Below are positions 30,887 to 39,327 of a stretch of DNA of 64,000 nucleotides, piece by piece. The stretch comes from Streptomyces lanatus. Its GTDB lineage: Bacteria; Actinomycetota; Actinomycetes; Streptomycetales; Streptomycetaceae. Where the stretch lies: contig NZ_BNBM01000015.1 of assembly GCF_014655715.1 (NCBI RefSeq), positions 186,001-250,000 of the forward strand. Direction: 5' to 3'. The translations under genes were made by a program, and so were the position numbers. The notes beneath the pieces were generated by a model. It did no database searches. It was not told the DNA's origin and saw only the letters and a list, made by a program, of their open reading frames with translations. The number at the start of each line of letters is the position of its first letter. Position 1 is the first letter of the stretch.

Positions 30887-32823
30887 TTGTCCTCCGGCAG
30901 TCGGTCGCGGATGTTCCTCAGTGCGATGGCGGACAGCGTCTCGGCCGTCGCGCACGCCTTCTCCGTCGGCTGCTCCCCGCTCACCGTCAGCCGGAACAGC
31001 TCGGTCGTGCCGTCGCCGACGGAGTTGGTGTAGGTGCGGTGCGGTACGTAGACCGCGCAGCTGCGCTCGCCGTCCTCCTCCGGCGAGACGTAGCTCTTGG
31101 TGCCGGCGATGGTCGTCGGATCGCCGTTGTCCTCCAGCTGGTTGTCGCGGGTGAACGACAGCTGTACGAAGGCCTGGTCGCCGTCCACGCTCGACCAGTC
31201 GCACTCCCAGTCGGCGAAACCGTGGTCCGAGGGCTGTGTCCGCAGGCCCGGCAGCCGCTTGAGCGCGGCGGTGTCGAGCAGCTGGCAGGCGTTGAGCCGG
31301 GCCAGGGAGGTGGTGGGCCAGGGAGCGGGGCGCCGGGGCACCGGGCCCTGGTCGAGGACTGCGACGGCGTGGTCGGTGGCGGCGTCGGCCAGGGCGCAGG
31401 GGTCGGGCGCGGCGGCCTCCCGCCGGGTGCCGACGACGAAGATGCCGCGGCCGTCGGACGTCGAGATGAACCGCTCGCAGTCGTCGCCGGCCCGCGTCAG
31501 GCTCGCGACCTCGACATTACCGACCCGCCGGATCGGCACACCGGCGTCGAACTGCCGGCCGTCGCTGGAGAAGTTGAGATCGACGCCGGCCAGTTCGTCA
31601 CCGTCGTCGCTCAGCACGAGCACATCGCAGCGGTCCAGTTCGCCGTAGTCCGGGTCGATCTCGGTGTTCCCGAACCGGCTCATGGAGGCGGCGTCCAGCA
31701 GCCCGCAGGGGTCGGCCGTGAAGACGTCGCCGATCGCGCCGGCGTGCGCACTGGCCGGGGCGGAGGGCTTCGGGTCGGGCCCCGCGCCCTTGTCGTCGCC
31801 CCAGGTCAGGCCGATGATCCCGGCCGTGATCCCGATCGCCGCGGCCAGCGCCCCCGCCGCGAGGCCCAGGGGCCGCCGCCGACGCCGTACGGCACGCGGC
31901 AGCCGCAGGGTGAGCGAGGCGAGGTGGAGGGTGTTGTGGTCGACCAGCCGGCTCTGCACCTCGGGGGGCGGCGGGGCGGCCCGGGTCAGCAGCCGGTAGG
32001 CCTCGGCGGCGTCGGGGCGGCGCCGGGCGTCCAGCTCCAGCAGGGCGGTCAGCGGGTCGGTGAGCCGGCCGGCGCGTTCGGCGGGTTCGAGATGGCCCTG
32101 GATGGCACGGGCGACGTAGGCCATCGGGTGGTCGACCTGGCCGTACGGCGAGTGCCCCTCGACGGCGGCGAAGAGGCTGGCGCCGAGCGAGAACACGTCG
32201 GCCTTCTCGTCCGCGGGCCGCCCCTTGGCCAGCTCGGGCGCGAGGTACTTGGGCTTGCCCCGCACCACCCCGGCGGTGATCGTGTGCGTCAGCGTGACAT
32301 CGCTCCACAGGGCGCGGGCGATGCCGAAGTCGGTCAGCCGGGCGACGCCGTCCTCGGTGACCAGGATGTTCTCCGGGGTGACATCGCCGTGCACCACGCC
32401 GAGGGCATGGGACTTGGCGAGCGCGGCCGCTATCTGGCAGCCGACGGAACCGGCGTCCTCGGGCGACAGCAGCTCGGCCTCGACGAGTTGGGCGAGGCTG
32501 CGGGAGGGGACGTACTCCATGACGATCCAGCAGGTGGCCTCGCCGCTCCCGCTGCCCTCCCCGTCTCCCTCCTCCCTCTCCTCGACGAAGTCGAAGACGG
32601 GCACGATGTTCGGGTGGTGCAGCCGTGCGGCGTACTGCGCCTCTTTCTTCAGTCTCCTGGCGGCCTGATCGTCGTCCGGGCGCGCGCACTTGACCGCGAC
32701 GATCCGCTTCAGCGTCTCGTCCCAGGCCTGCCACACGACGCCCATCCCGCCTCTGCCGATGGGTTCCTTGAGGAGGTAGCGGCCGGCGACCTGGTGCCCG
32801 GCTTTCAGCGTCAACACGGTCAC
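30883..32823 (-). CDS. Membrane Ser/Thr protein kinase with DUF3558-like ectodomain
   Basis: 646 residues. The kinase domain (about 14-280) has the glycine loop GRGGMG (23-28), ATP lysine K45, the catalytic loop HGDVTPEN (145-152, D147) and DFG (165-167). The usual HRD is HGD, a non-RD kinase likely independent of activation-loop phosphorylation. A single membrane helix lies at about 319-341. The outside region (about 350-646) has no PASTA repeats but two segments with Cys-x-Leu-Leu and spaced Asp/Leu residues (DPCGLLDAASMSRFG, NACQLLDTAALKRLPG) that resemble DUF3558 lipoproteins. Its output is probably the FHA protein translated from the overlapping gene. Confidence 0.94.
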   Translation of the reverse strand: MTVLTLKAGHQVAGRYLLKEPIGRGGMGVVWQAWDETLKRIVAVKCARPDDDQAARRLKKEAQYAARLHHPNIVPVFDFVEEREEGDGEGSGSGEATCWIVMEYVPSRSLAQLVEAELLSPEDAGSVGCQIAAALAKSHALGVVHGDVTPENILVTEDGVARLTDFGIARALWSDVTLTHTITAGVVRGKPKYLAPELAKGRPADEKADVFSLGASLFAAVEGHSPYGQVDHPMAYVARAIQGHLEPAERAGRLTDPLTALLELDARRRPDAAEAYRLLTRAAPPPPEVQSRLVDHNTLHLASLTLRLPRAVRRRRRPLGLAAGALAAAIGITAGIIGLTWGDDKGAGPDPKPSAPASAHAGAIGDVFTADPCGLLDAASMSRFGNTEIDPDYGELDRCDVLVLSDDGDELAGVDLNFSSDGRQFDAGVPIRRVGNVEVASLTRAGDDCERFISTSDGRGIFVVGTRREAAAPDPCALADAATDHAVAVLDQGPVPRRPAPWPTTSLARLNACQLLDTAALKRLPGLRTQPSDHGFADWECDWSSVDGDQAFVQLSFTRDNQLEDNGDPTTIAGTKSYVSPEEDGERSCAVYVPHRTYTNSVGDGTTELFRLTVSGEQPTEKACATAETLSAIALRNIRDRLPEDK

Positions 32824-32907
32824 GGAGTGTACGGAGTGCCCGCCCGGCGGTGACCGCTTTCACGGGACTTCATACGGACGAGCACAGGACCCTCTCAAGG
32901 TCCCGGC

Positions 32908-34173
32908 TCACTTGGTGCCCACGGTTCGCAGGACGGTGACCGCCAGTGTCCGGGCCACCTCCACCACCTCACGGACCGCCACCCGCTCCCGCGCGCTGTG
33001 CGCCACCCGGATGTCCCCCGGCCCGTACTGCAGGGTCGGTATCCCGGCCCCGGTGTACAGCCGCAGATCGCTCCCGTACGGCGCCCCGCACTCCCGCGGC
33101 TCCGCGACTCCCCCGGCATCGGCGTGGGCGCCCCGGATCACGTCCGGCAGCGGATGCCCCTCCGGCAGCCGCCCGCTGGCGAACTGCCCGCCCGGCCAGG
33201 TCACCGTCGCCGGATGCGCCCGGAGCCAGGGGTCGGCGGCGCACGCCTCGGCGACGACGCGCTCGAAGTCGGCCCGCGCCCCGGCCGGGTCCTCCCCGAG
33301 CCGCACCCCCAACCGCCCCTCGGCGACCAGCAGATCGGGCACGCTGCTCGCCCAGTCCCCGGCACGCACGGTGCCCACGGACAGGGCGTAAGGGATCGGA
33401 TGCCCGGCCATCAGGGGATGTGGGTCGCGGTTGCGCTCGGTCTCGAGCCGGGCCAGTGCCCGGTGCAGCGGCAGATAGCGGTCGACGGCGCTGACGCCTT
33501 GGTCGCGGGCGCTGCCGTGCGCCGCCCTGCCCGGCACGGCGAGCCGGAAGGTCAGCGCGCCGGCGTTGGCGGTGACGAGGTCGCCGCCGGTCGGCTCGGC
33601 GATCACGCACACGTCACCCCGGTGACCGCGCCACAGCGTGCCGAAGGCACCCAGCCCGCCGTCCTCCTCCCCCACCACGAAGTGCACCCCGACCCGCCCG
33701 CGCAGCCGCACCCCGGCGGCCCGTATCGCGCCGAGCACGGCGAGATGGGCGGCAAGACCCGCCTTCATGTCACAGGCACCCCGCCCGTGCACGACGTCCC
33801 CGACGACCCTCGGCACGAACGGATCACCGTCCCAGGCGTCAGGATCCCCCGGCGGTACGACATCCACATGCCCTTGCAGCACGAATACGGGCCCGTCCCC
33901 ACCGTCCCCCATGCCCCCGACCAGCCCCCAGGCCTCCTCCCGCTCGGCCTCCGCCCCCGGAAACCCCGGATCCGCGCGCAGCGCGTCCAGATCCATGGAC
34001 CACAGATCGACGTCCAGCCCGAGCCGCTCCAGCCGCCCGGCCAGCAGATGCTGAAGCTCCGCCTCGGCCGCACTACCGGTCACACTGGGCACGGAGATCA
34101 ACTCCAGCAGCGCCCGCCCGATACCGGCTTCATCGATCCCGTCGAGCACGGCCCGCTCGACATCACTGAGCAC
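32908..34173 (-). CDS. M20 family metallopeptidase (ArgE/DapE/acetylornithine type)
   Basis: 421 residues from the GTG at 34173, chosen for the strong GGGGAGGAG upstream. Zinc ligands of the M20 family are visible: LQGHVDVVPPGD (His, Asp), HGRGACDMKAG (bridging Asp), GEEDGGLG (catalytic Glu and ligand Glu) and the later EPTGGD; a dimerisation domain lies between. The enzyme hydrolyses a small N-acyl amide or peptide bond; ArgE- and DapE-type functions cannot be separated from sequence. It is 85 bp upstream of nothing convergent; the next minus-strand gene is the kinase behind a short gap, so it may lie in a separate transcript. Confidence 0.92.
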   Translation of the reverse strand: MLSDVERAVLDGIDEAGIGRALLELISVPSVTGSAAEAELQHLLAGRLERLGLDVDLWSMDLDALRADPGFPGAEAEREEAWGLVGGMGDGGDGPVFVLQGHVDVVPPGDPDAWDGDPFVPRVVGDVVHGRGACDMKAGLAAHLAVLGAIRAAGVRLRGRVGVHFVVGEEDGGLGAFGTLWRGHRGDVCVIAEPTGGDLVTANAGALTFRLAVPGRAAHGSARDQGVSAVDRYLPLHRALARLETERNRDPHPLMAGHPIPYALSVGTVRAGDWASSVPDLLVAEGRLGVRLGEDPAGARADFERVVAEACAADPWLRAHPATVTWPGGQFASGRLPEGHPLPDVIRGAHADAGGVAEPRECGAPYGSDLRLYTGAGIPTLQYGPGDIRVAHSARERVAVREVVEVARTLAVTVLRTVGTK

Positions 34174-34352
34174 GATGACACTCCTCCCCACGGCCACCGA
34201 CATGACGCGACGCACAGCACGCCCGATCAGATGGTGCCGCATTCGGACGAGGCATCCGCAGCCGCCGACGGCGAAGAGGCCCCACAAGGGCCACCCGCAC
34301 CCGACCACGAAACTCGCACGGGCGGTGCGGGTGGTGCGGGTGGGAACACCCG

Positions 34353-34371
34353 ACGCGGCCGAAGGCCGCGT
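34353..34371 (-). terminator. Strong hairpin downstream of the histidine kinase gene
   Basis: ACGCGGCC (34353-34360) and GGCCGCGT (34364-34371) form an 8-bp stem with a GAA loop; outer GCGGGTGGG and CCCACCCGC sequences extend the dyad. It lies 47 bp beyond the histidine kinase stop in the 244-bp gap before the peptidase start, so it most likely ends the two-component transcript. Confidence 0.6.
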
Positions 34372-34417
34372 GCCCACCCACCCGCACACGCCCACACCCG
34401 CGCACAAACCCCCGCCC

Positions 34418-35854
34418 TCAGCCCACCCCACCCACCGTGAACCCGATAGCCGTCCCCCCACCCTCCCTCCGCACCGCGAACGGCGCCCCCGAATGCGCCA
34501 ACGCCACCTCCCGCACAATCGAGAGCCCCAGCCCCGACCCCGGCAGCGACCGCGCATCAGCAGCCCGATAGAACCGGTCAAAAACCCGAATCAGATCGTC
34601 CTCGGCGATCCCGGGCCCCCGGTCGAGCACCTCGACCCGCACCACCCCCGGCCGAGCAGGCCCGGCGACATTGATCTCGATCGCCGCACTGCCGTCACGG
34701 TCGAACTTCGCCGCGTTCTCCACAAGATTCGTGACCGCCCGCTGAAGCATCCCCGCCCGCCCCTGCACCGCCGTATCACCACTCGCACGCACAAGAATCC
34801 GCCGCCCGGTACGCCGCCGGGCGACGACGGCCACATCCTCCGCGATCTCGGCGAGATCCACCCGTCGCACAGGCTCGGCATCCGACTGCCCGGCCGCCAG
34901 ATCGACCAACTCATTGACGAGATCGGTCAGTTCACGGGCCTCCTGCCCCAGATCGGCCACCAGCTCCTCACGCGTGCCGGGCGGCAGCTCATCGATCCGG
35001 CGCAGGAGCGAGATGTTCGTACGCAGGGACGTCAGCGGCGTACGAAGCTCATGCCCCGCGTCCTGCACCAGCCGCCGCTGGTCCTCCTCGGACTGGGCCA
35101 GCCGCCCCAGCATCCGGTCGAAGGCCCGCCCCAGCCGGCCGACCTCGTCGTACCCGGTGACCGGCACCTGAATGCCCAGCCGCCGCGTACGGGCGACGTC
35201 CTCGGCGGCATCGGTGAGCACCACCAGCCGGCGCGTGATCCGCCGGGCCAGCCACCACCCGAACAGCCCCGCGAGCGTCACCACGGCCGCCATCAGCAGC
35301 AGCGTCCGCTGCTGGAGCGCCCGCAGCAGATCCTCGGTGTCGCTGAACTCCTGGGCGATCTGCACCGCGCCCCGCCCCCCGCCGAGCGCGACGGTGGCGA
35401 CGCGGTACACATCGCTGCCGACCCCGACGTCCCGGTACTGGACCATCGTCCCGGCGGTACCGTCGCCCGCGATCCGCCGGTCCCCGGCCGTGACCGGCAG
35501 CCCCGGCCGCCCGGGGTCGACGACAGCGCCATCGGGGCCCAGTACCTGCACATCCGTACGGGCGGGTCGTACGAGATCATGCCCCGGCGCGGAGGACGAA
35601 AAGTCCTGCGGGCTCATCGACCGCTGCCGCACCTCGCCCCGCAGGTCCTGCACGACCTCGTCGAACACGGACTCCTGGTCGACCCGCACCAGCCGGGCGG
35701 CGGCGGTGTAGGACAGCAGCCCGACGAGGACGGTGACCACGGCGGTCACGGCCGCGAAGGACACGGCGAAGGTGGAGCGCAGCGAGACCAGCCCCGTCCG
35801 CCGCCGTCCCGTCAGCAGCCGGGCGAACCGGCGTCCCGCCCGGCCGGCGCCCAC
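34418..35854 (-). CDS. Two-component sensor histidine kinase (MprB-like, HAMP)
   Basis: 478 residues. Two membrane helices (about 29-51 and 185-205) bracket an about 130-residue extracytoplasmic sensor. A HAMP domain follows, then the dimerisation/phosphoacceptor helix HELRTPLTSLRTNISLL (phospho-His in HELRTP) and an HATPase domain with N box NLVENAAKFD, G1 box DRGPGI and G2 box GSGLGLSIV. It starts directly after the response regulator stop (adjacent GTG), the standard regulator-kinase order. The signal is unknown. Confidence 0.96.
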   Translation of the reverse strand: MGAGRAGRRFARLLTGRRRTGLVSLRSTFAVSFAAVTAVVTVLVGLLSYTAAARLVRVDQESVFDEVVQDLRGEVRQRSMSPQDFSSSAPGHDLVRPARTDVQVLGPDGAVVDPGRPGLPVTAGDRRIAGDGTAGTMVQYRDVGVGSDVYRVATVALGGGRGAVQIAQEFSDTEDLLRALQQRTLLLMAAVVTLAGLFGWWLARRITRRLVVLTDAAEDVARTRRLGIQVPVTGYDEVGRLGRAFDRMLGRLAQSEEDQRRLVQDAGHELRTPLTSLRTNISLLRRIDELPPGTREELVADLGQEARELTDLVNELVDLAAGQSDAEPVRRVDLAEIAEDVAVVARRRTGRRILVRASGDTAVQGRAGMLQRAVTNLVENAAKFDRDGSAAIEINVAGPARPGVVRVEVLDRGPGIAEDDLIRVFDRFYRAADARSLPGSGLGLSIVREVALAHSGAPFAVRREGGGTAIGFTVGGVG

Positions 35855-36580
35855 TCAGTCCTCCCGCAGCACGTAACCCACGCCACGCACCGTGTGGATC
35901 AGCTGCGGCGCGCCCGGCGCATCGAGTTTGCGGCGCAGATAGCCGACGTAGACCGCGAGGTTCTTCGACCCGGGGCCGAAGTCGTAGCCCCAGATACGGT
36001 CGTAGATCGTGGAGTGGTCGAGGACGATCCCGGAGTTGCGCACCAGCAGTTCGAGCAGCTCGAACTCGGTCCGCGTCAGCTCCAGCTCCCGCCCGTCCCG
36101 CCAGGCCCGCCGCGCCTGCGGGTCCATCCGCAGCCCCGCCGCCTCGATCAGCCGCCCGGACACCTCGGGCGCGGGCTGCTTCGGTACGTCGACGGGGGCA
36201 GCGCCGTTCGTCTCACTGGTACGGCGCAGCAGGGCACGCAACCGGGCGAAGACCTCCTCCACATCGAAGGGCTTCACCACATAGTCATCGGCGCCCGCGT
36301 CCAGACCGGCGATGCGGTCCTGGGTCTCCACGAGCGCCGTAAGCATCAGGATCGGGGTGCGGTCGCCCTCGGCGCGCAGCACCCGGCAGACCTGGAGCCC
36401 GTCTATGCCGGGCATCATCACATCCAGTACGAGCACGTCCGGCGGCGTGCGATGGGCCTGCGCCAGCGCCTCGACCCCGTCGGCGACCGCGGTGACCTGG
36501 TAGCCCTCCAGGGTCAGCGCCCGCTCCAGGGCGTGGCGGATGGCGCGGTCGTCTTCGGCGAGGAGAACAGTCTGGGACAC
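35855..36580 (-). CDS. OmpR-family two-component response regulator
   Basis: 241 residues from the GTG at 36580 (VSQTVLLAEDDRAIRH); a longer frame upstream reads into the repeat region and is not coding. The receiver domain has the acidic pocket ED/D, phosphoacceptor D53 in VLVLDVMMPG, and the conserved K in VVKPFDVEEVFARLRALLRR. The C-terminal winged-helix Trans_reg_C domain (about 145-241) ends GVGYVLRED. Inverted and 20-bp-spaced direct repeats upstream suggest autoregulation. Confidence 0.96.
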   Translation of the reverse strand: MSQTVLLAEDDRAIRHALERALTLEGYQVTAVADGVEALAQAHRTPPDVLVLDVMMPGIDGLQVCRVLRAEGDRTPILMLTALVETQDRIAGLDAGADDYVVKPFDVEEVFARLRALLRRTSETNGAAPVDVPKQPAPEVSGRLIEAAGLRMDPQARRAWRDGRELELTRTEFELLELLVRNSGIVLDHSTIYDRIWGYDFGPGSKNLAVYVGYLRRKLDAPGAPQLIHTVRGVGYVLRED

Positions 36581-36615
36581 GGGTTCATAGTGCCAAGGCC
36601 TCCGGCGGTTCGGCC

Positions 36616-36665
36616 GTGTGAGGGAGCTTACGATCACCCTTCTTACTGGGATCTCACCCTCACAC
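36616..36665 (-). promoter_or_regulatory. Repeat region upstream of the response regulator
   Basis: Inverted repeats GTGTGAGGG (36616-36624) and CCCTCACAC (36657-36665) enclose two direct TCACCC copies at 36634 and 36654 (20 bp apart; GGGTGA on the sense strand). Tandem short direct repeats two turns apart are typical OmpR-family binding sites, so autoregulation by the downstream regulator is likely. Confidence 0.45.
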
Positions 36666-36673
36666 CGCCGCCA

Positions 36674-36740
36674 TGGGGGCTGCCGCCCCCAGACCCCCGC
36701 TTCGGCCTGAACGGCCTCGTCCTCAAACGCCGGACGGGCT
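36674..36740 (-). repeat. Dispersed intergenic repeat, copy A (minus orientation)
   Basis: Read on the minus strand it runs AGCCCGTCCGGCGTTTGAGG, then a GAGGCC...TTCAGGCC segment, AGCGGGGGTCTGGGGG, and ends in a hairpin TGGGGGC/GCCCCCA (36674-36680/36685-36691). It is nearly the same as copy B at 58638-58709. It begins 10 bp after the flavin reductase stop and would end that transcript. I recall this element as widespread in Streptomyces intergenic regions. Confidence 0.8.
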
Positions 36741-36749
36741 GAGAGATCC

Positions 36750-37346
36750 TCAGGCTCCGGACGATCCCGAAAGCGCCGCCAGCCGCTCCGCGAACGGCAC
36801 CACCTCGGGCTCAGCCGTCCTCCTGGCAGCACGTCCGGCCATCATCCCCACCAGCTCCCCCGCAGCCTGCTCGATCCGCCCGTCCAGGCCCTGCGCACCC
36901 CAGTCCTCCGAGGCGGCGTACACCCCGGTCGGGACGACCACGGCCCGCAGATACGCGAACAGCGGACGCAGCGCATGGTCAAGGACCAGCGAGTGCCGGG
37001 CCGTGCCGCCCGTCGCGGCGATCAGCACCGGCATGCCCGCCAGCGCGTCCTTCTCGATCACATCGAAGAACGACTTGAACAACCCGCTGTACGACGCGGA
37101 GAAGACGGGCGTGACGACGATCAGCCCATCCGCCGAGGTCACGGCATCGATCGCCGCGCCCAGCTTCCGCCCCGGAAACCCGTTGGTGAGGTGGTGCGCG
37201 ATCTCCACGGCGAGGTCGCGCAGCTCGACGACCTCGAACTCGACGGCGGCGCCCGAGTGCCTGCCGACCGCCGCGGCCAGCCGGTCACCCAGCAGCCGCG
37301 TGGAGGACGGGACACTCAGCCCCGCGGACACGACGACGATCCTCAT
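36750..37346 (-). CDS. NADPH-dependent FMN reductase, partner of the luciferase-like enzyme
   Basis: 198 residues. A flavodoxin-like fold with the NADPH-dependent FMN reductase signature: MRIVVVSAGLSVPSSTRLLGD at the N-terminus (phosphate loop), DGLIVVTPVFSASYSGLFKSFFDV in the middle, and a C-terminal regular helix. It should supply reduced FMN to the monooxygenase whose gene overlaps its start by 4 bp; the pair corresponds to the CE1758/CE1759 families. Cytoplasmic and soluble. Confidence 0.93.
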   Translation of the reverse strand: MRIVVVSAGLSVPSSTRLLGDRLAAAVGRHSGAAVEFEVVELRDLAVEIAHHLTNGFPGRKLGAAIDAVTSADGLIVVTPVFSASYSGLFKSFFDVIEKDALAGMPVLIAATGGTARHSLVLDHALRPLFAYLRAVVVPTGVYAASEDWGAQGLDGRIEQAAGELVGMMAGRAARRTAEPEVVPFAERLAALSGSSGA

Positions 37347-38428
37347 GCGACGGTCACCTCCTTGGCGGCGAGCAGGGAGGCGTGCGTGGGCGCCTCGGGC
37401 ACCTCGGCCGGACGGCCGTTCGCGAACTCCTTGCGCAGCACCGGCACGACCTCTTCCCCGAGCAGGTCGAGCTGCTCCAGGACGGTCTTGAGGGGCAGCC
37501 CGGCGTGGTCCATCAGGAACAGCTGGCGCTGGTAGTCACCGGCGTAGTCGCGGAAGGCGAGCGTCTTCTCGATCACCTGCTGCGGGGAGCCGACGGTGAG
37601 CGGGGTCTGCTCCGTGAAGTCCTCCAGGGAGGGCCCGTGGCCGTAGACCGGCGCGTTGTCGAAGTAGGGCCGGAACTCGCGCACCGCGTCCTGAGAGTTC
37701 TTCCGCATGAAGACCTGGCCCCCGAGCCCGACGATCGCCTGCTCGGCGGTGCCGTGCCCGTAGTGGGCGTAGCGGCTCCGGTAGAGCTCGACCATCCGCT
37801 TGGTGTGGTCGGCCGGCCAGAAGATGTTGTTGTGGAAGAAGCCGTCGCCGTAGTACGCGGCCTGCTCGGCGATCTCCGGGGAGCGGATGGAGCCGTGCCA
37901 GACGAAGGGCGGGACGCCGTCCAGCGGGCGGGGCGTGGAGGTGAAGCCCTGGAGCGGCGTACGGAACTTGCCCTCCCAGTCCACGACGTCCTCGCGCCAG
38001 AGCCGGTGCAGCAGGGCGTAGTTCTCGACGGCGAGGTTGATGCCCTGCCGGATGTCCTGCCCGAACCAGGGATAGACCGGGCCGGTGTTCCCGCGCCCCA
38101 TCATCAGGTCGACTCGCCCGTCGGCCAGATGCTGGAGCATCGCGAAGTCCTCGGCGATCTTCACCGGGTCGTTGGTGGTGATGAGCGTGGTGGAGGTGGA
38201 CAGCACCAGCCGCTCGGTCCGCGCCGCGATGTAGCCGAGCATCGTCGTCGGCGACGACGGCACGAACGGCGGGTTGTGGTGCTCACCGGTCGCGAAGACG
38301 TCGAGTCCGACCTCCTCGGCCTTCAGCGCGATGGCGACCATGGCCTTGATGCGGTCGCGCTCGGTCGGCGTACGGCCCGTGGTGGGGTCCGGCGTCACAT
38401 CGCCGACGCTGAAGATCCCGAACTGCAT
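37343..38428 (-). CDS. LLM-class flavin-dependent monooxygenase
   Basis: 361 residues from the ATG at 38428, behind CTGGAGG. A luciferase-like TIM barrel with MQFGIFSVGDVTPDPTTG, ATGEHHNPPFVPSSPTTML (EHH) and LVLSTSTTLITTNDPVKIAEDFAMLQHLADGR; the substrate is unknown. It uses FMNH2 delivered by the reductase encoded directly downstream with a 4-bp overlap. A TATAGT -10-like element and a GTTGA/TCAAC dyad lie in its promoter. Confidence 0.94.
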   Translation of the reverse strand: MQFGIFSVGDVTPDPTTGRTPTERDRIKAMVAIALKAEEVGLDVFATGEHHNPPFVPSSPTTMLGYIAARTERLVLSTSTTLITTNDPVKIAEDFAMLQHLADGRVDLMMGRGNTGPVYPWFGQDIRQGINLAVENYALLHRLWREDVVDWEGKFRTPLQGFTSTPRPLDGVPPFVWHGSIRSPEIAEQAAYYGDGFFHNNIFWPADHTKRMVELYRSRYAHYGHGTAEQAIVGLGGQVFMRKNSQDAVREFRPYFDNAPVYGHGPSLEDFTEQTPLTVGSPQQVIEKTLAFRDYAGDYQRQLFLMDHAGLPLKTVLEQLDLLGEEVVPVLRKEFANGRPAEVPEAPTHASLLAAKEVTVA

Positions 38429-38448
38429 GGTCGCTCACCCTCCAGGTT

Positions 38449-38466
38449 GTTGACGGTTCAACTATA
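38449..38466 (-). promoter_or_regulatory. Promoter/operator of the flavin monooxygenase operon
   Basis: On the minus strand a TATAGT -10-like box (38466-38461) overlaps a dyad with arms GTTGA (38449-38453) and TCAAC (38458-38462) around a 4-bp centre. The transcription start would be near 38454, so a repressor on the dyad would block initiation. No convincing -35 exists. The remaining gap to 38675 holds only a CCGGCG/CGCCGG hairpin and CCCCC-rich sequence. Confidence 0.45.
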
Positions 38467-38674
38467 CCCGAGAACGGAGACCCTGGGCGGACTATTCCCG
38501 GCCCGTCGTGGCCAGAGCCTGTCCGGCGGATCACGCCGGCGTCGCGGGGTCTGGCACGCCCTCCCCCACCGCCCTAAAGACGTGAGGGGACCCCAGCCGC
38601 GTTGTCGTCACTCGCCGACTCCCCCACGCTCGAACAACCTCGCGCGGGCGCACCCCCATCGCCCCCGCTCGGCC

Positions 38675-39265
38675 CTAGCCCCAGCGGCAATCCCTCCCGG
38701 TCCGCGCAAGCAGCCGCTCGAACGGTGACGCGCCCTCCGGCTCGGGAGCCGGCTCCCCGAACACCCCCATCTTCCTGGCCGTCGGCGCCAGCGTGTCCAC
38801 CGCGCCGGCGAGCTCCGCGACGACCGCCTCGTCGGCACCCGGGTAGTCCTGACCGGTCGCCCGCGCCAGGTCCCACGCATGCACCGTCAGATCGAGCAGC
38901 GCCATCGAGCCGACCAGTCGCGCGGGCATGTCCATCCCGCCGGTCCTCCCCTCCTCGGCCCCGGGCGCGGACCAGGCCGCCACCAGCAGGTCCGCCTCCC
39001 GGGCGAGTTCCTCGCGCCACTCGGCGTTCCCCGTGACCCGGTCCGGGGTGTCGCCGAAGTCCGACGCCTCCTTCGCGGCCAGCCGCTGGAACTGCACGAT
39101 CACCTGGTAGAGGTGATTGACCAGGGCCTTCACGTCGTACTCGGCACAGGGCGTCGGACCGGCGAGGTCCGCGTCCCGGATGCCCCGCACCACCCCGACC
39201 GCCCGCTCGCGCGCCATCGCCAGCAGCTCACCGATGCCGTACGTCTTCACACCGTTCGCGTCCAT
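38675..39265 (-). CDS. TIGR03086 family (mycothiol-dependent enzyme-like) metal-binding protein
   Basis: 196 residues from the ATG at 39265 (MDANGVKTYGIG). It belongs to the DinB/mycothiol-dependent maleylpyruvate isomerase-like superfamily of four-helix bundles; the conserved PTPCAEYDVKALVNHLY and LLDLTVHAWDLARATGQ carry His residues for metal binding, and the C-terminus PFERLLARTGRDC is typical of TIGR03086 proteins. A thiol-transfer or detoxification role is likely; the substrate is unknown. It diverges from the AraC-type gene across 62 bp. Confidence 0.9.
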   Translation of the reverse strand: MDANGVKTYGIGELLAMARERAVGVVRGIRDADLAGPTPCAEYDVKALVNHLYQVIVQFQRLAAKEASDFGDTPDRVTGNAEWREELAREADLLVAAWSAPGAEEGRTGGMDMPARLVGSMALLDLTVHAWDLARATGQDYPGADEAVVAELAGAVDTLAPTARKMGVFGEPAPEPEGASPFERLLARTGRDCRWG

Positions 39266-39327
39266 GCCCCGACCGTAGGCACCCCGGCGGCCGCCCTTCT
39301 TGAAGAAACGCGACATACGATCCCGTC

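Noticed and set aside
31039..32853. A 604-residue open frame antisense to the kinase
   Set aside because: It is a high-GC shadow of the kinase frame: Arg/Gly/Pro-rich, no recognisable domain and no ribosome binding site, while the kinase on the other strand has all catalytic motifs.
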